This document shows positions 63,575-64,000 of a DNA stretch of 64,000 bases, in pieces. Source of the DNA: an uncultured delta proteobacterium (GTDB lineage: Bacteria; Desulfobacterota; Desulfovibrionia; Desulfovibrionales; Desulfovibrionaceae); the NCBI GenBank assembly GCA_903835685.1, contig CAILNX010000026.1, positions 62,001 to 126,000 on the forward strand, given 5' to 3'. Both the position numbers and the translations under genes were made by a program. The notes below the pieces were generated by a model. The model was not told the origin of the DNA and did not search any database. It worked only from the letters and a program-made list of their open reading frames with translations. The number at the start of each line of letters is the position of its first letter. Within the stretch, counting starts at the first letter, position 1.

Positions 63575-64000
63575 ATGTCCCTGGACGAACGCGTCATCAC
63601 CGAGGCCATTGCCTCCACCTATTTCGAGAAATTCACCAGCAGCCTGGACCTGGACGTGGCCATCGTGGGCGGCGGGCCGTCGGGCTTGACGGCTGCCTGG
63701 AAACTGGCCGAGCAGGGCTTCAACGTGGCCCTGTTCGAACGCAAGCTGTCCATGGGCGGGGGCATGTGGGGCGGGGGCATGACCTGGAACTTCGTGGTGG
63801 TCCAGGAGGAGTCCCGGCACATCCTGGACGCGGCCGGGGTGCCCATGAAGGAGTTCAAGCCCGGGTATCTGACGGCCGACGCCGTGTGCGCCACGGCCGC
63901 CCTGACTTTCAAGGCCGCCGTGGCCGGGGCCAAGATCTTCAACTGCATGAGCGTGGAGGACGTGGTCATCCGGGAGGAGGACGGGGTGAAGCGGGTCACG
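63575..64000 (+). CDS. thi4: Thiazole synthase Thi4 (5' end, runs off the window)
   Basis: The first 142 codons, starting MSLDERVITEAIASTYFEKF, lead into the dinucleotide-binding motif VAIVGGGPSGLTAAWKLAE and the Thi4 signature ERKLSMGGGMWGGGM. Thi4 makes the thiazole part of thiamine from NAD and glycine. The residue that decides whether it uses its own cysteine or free sulfide as the sulfur source is in the missing part. The start follows GGGAG. It is under a TPP riboswitch. Confidence 0.94.
   Translation, partial: MSLDERVITEAIASTYFEKFTSSLDLDVAIVGGGPSGLTAAWKLAEQGFNVALFERKLSMGGGMWGGGMTWNFVVVQEESRHILDAAGVPMKEFKPGYLTADAVCATAALTFKAAVAGAKIFNCMSVEDVVIREEDGVKRVT

Overview
The window is GC-rich chromosomal DNA that reads as a dissimilatory sulfate reducer of the Desulfovibrionales type. 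The strongest evidence is the combination of a complete qrcABCD menaquinone reductase operon, an hdrCBA-flox heterodisulfide reductase/flavin oxidoreductase operon, and a periplasmic selenocysteine formate dehydrogenase. No phage, transposase, CRISPR array or rRNA operon is visible; almost everything is dense coding sequence in short operons.

Layout. 0-5.2 kb: two small exported proteins, a membrane fatty acid hydroxylase/sterol desaturase, a lipoprotein of the acid phosphatase HAD family with a damaged active site, and a FapA/DUF342 protein. 5.5-13.5 kb (+): an Hpt protein, mnmA, mtaB, a DUF4416 gene, then yicC-remA-gmk, a TPR gene and recJ, followed by tRNA-Ser(TGA) with a clear terminator and a glycerol dehydrogenase. 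15.2-23.3 kb (-): a seven-gene unit coding for a membrane complex related to Hyf/Hyc hydrogenases but with a catalytic subunit lacking the NiFe cysteines (an Ehr-type complex), headed by a regulator joining an HTH domain to a PTS EIIA domain. 23.5-25.1 kb: an SPFH protein whose reading frame continues past its stop codon, and a small discoidin-like protein. 25.1-31.9 kb (-): hdrC-hdrB-hdrA-floxD-floxC-floxB-floxA. 32.1-37.0 kb (-): an iron(III)-type ABC importer with two ATPases. 37.1-39.3 kb (-): a NIT-domain chemoreceptor.

39.6-46.7 kb is a formate/molybdenum block: an FmdE-MoaB-like fusion and a ModE-like HTH protein on +, and fdhE, fdhB and selenocysteine fdhA on -. 47.3-50.1 kb holds yajQ, rfbC and manC. 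50.2-54.9 kb is qrcABCD with its own promoter and terminator. 55-59.9 kb holds nadK (apparently leaderless), a DUF89/ARMT1-like protein, mltA and a DUF4254 protein. 60-62.5 kb is gatB and mtnA; 62.6-63.2 kb is a mazEF pair; the window ends with a TPP riboswitch and the start of thi4.

The energy genes fit together: formate oxidised in the periplasm by FdhAB could pass electrons through cytochromes c (not encoded here) to Qrc and the menaquinone pool; Hdr-Flox would handle cytoplasmic NAD(P)H/ferredoxin/thiol electron exchange; the Ehr-type complex is a possible ion pump. The most unusual item is a family of at least five AT-only palindromic elements (about 30 bp, in otherwise about 65-70% GC DNA) sitting in intergenic gaps near 2.4, 3.2, 28.0, 47.9 and 57.6 kb, two of which carry an ATG-AAG-AAT-AAG start that feeds into, or overlaps, the 5' end of a lipoprotein gene.
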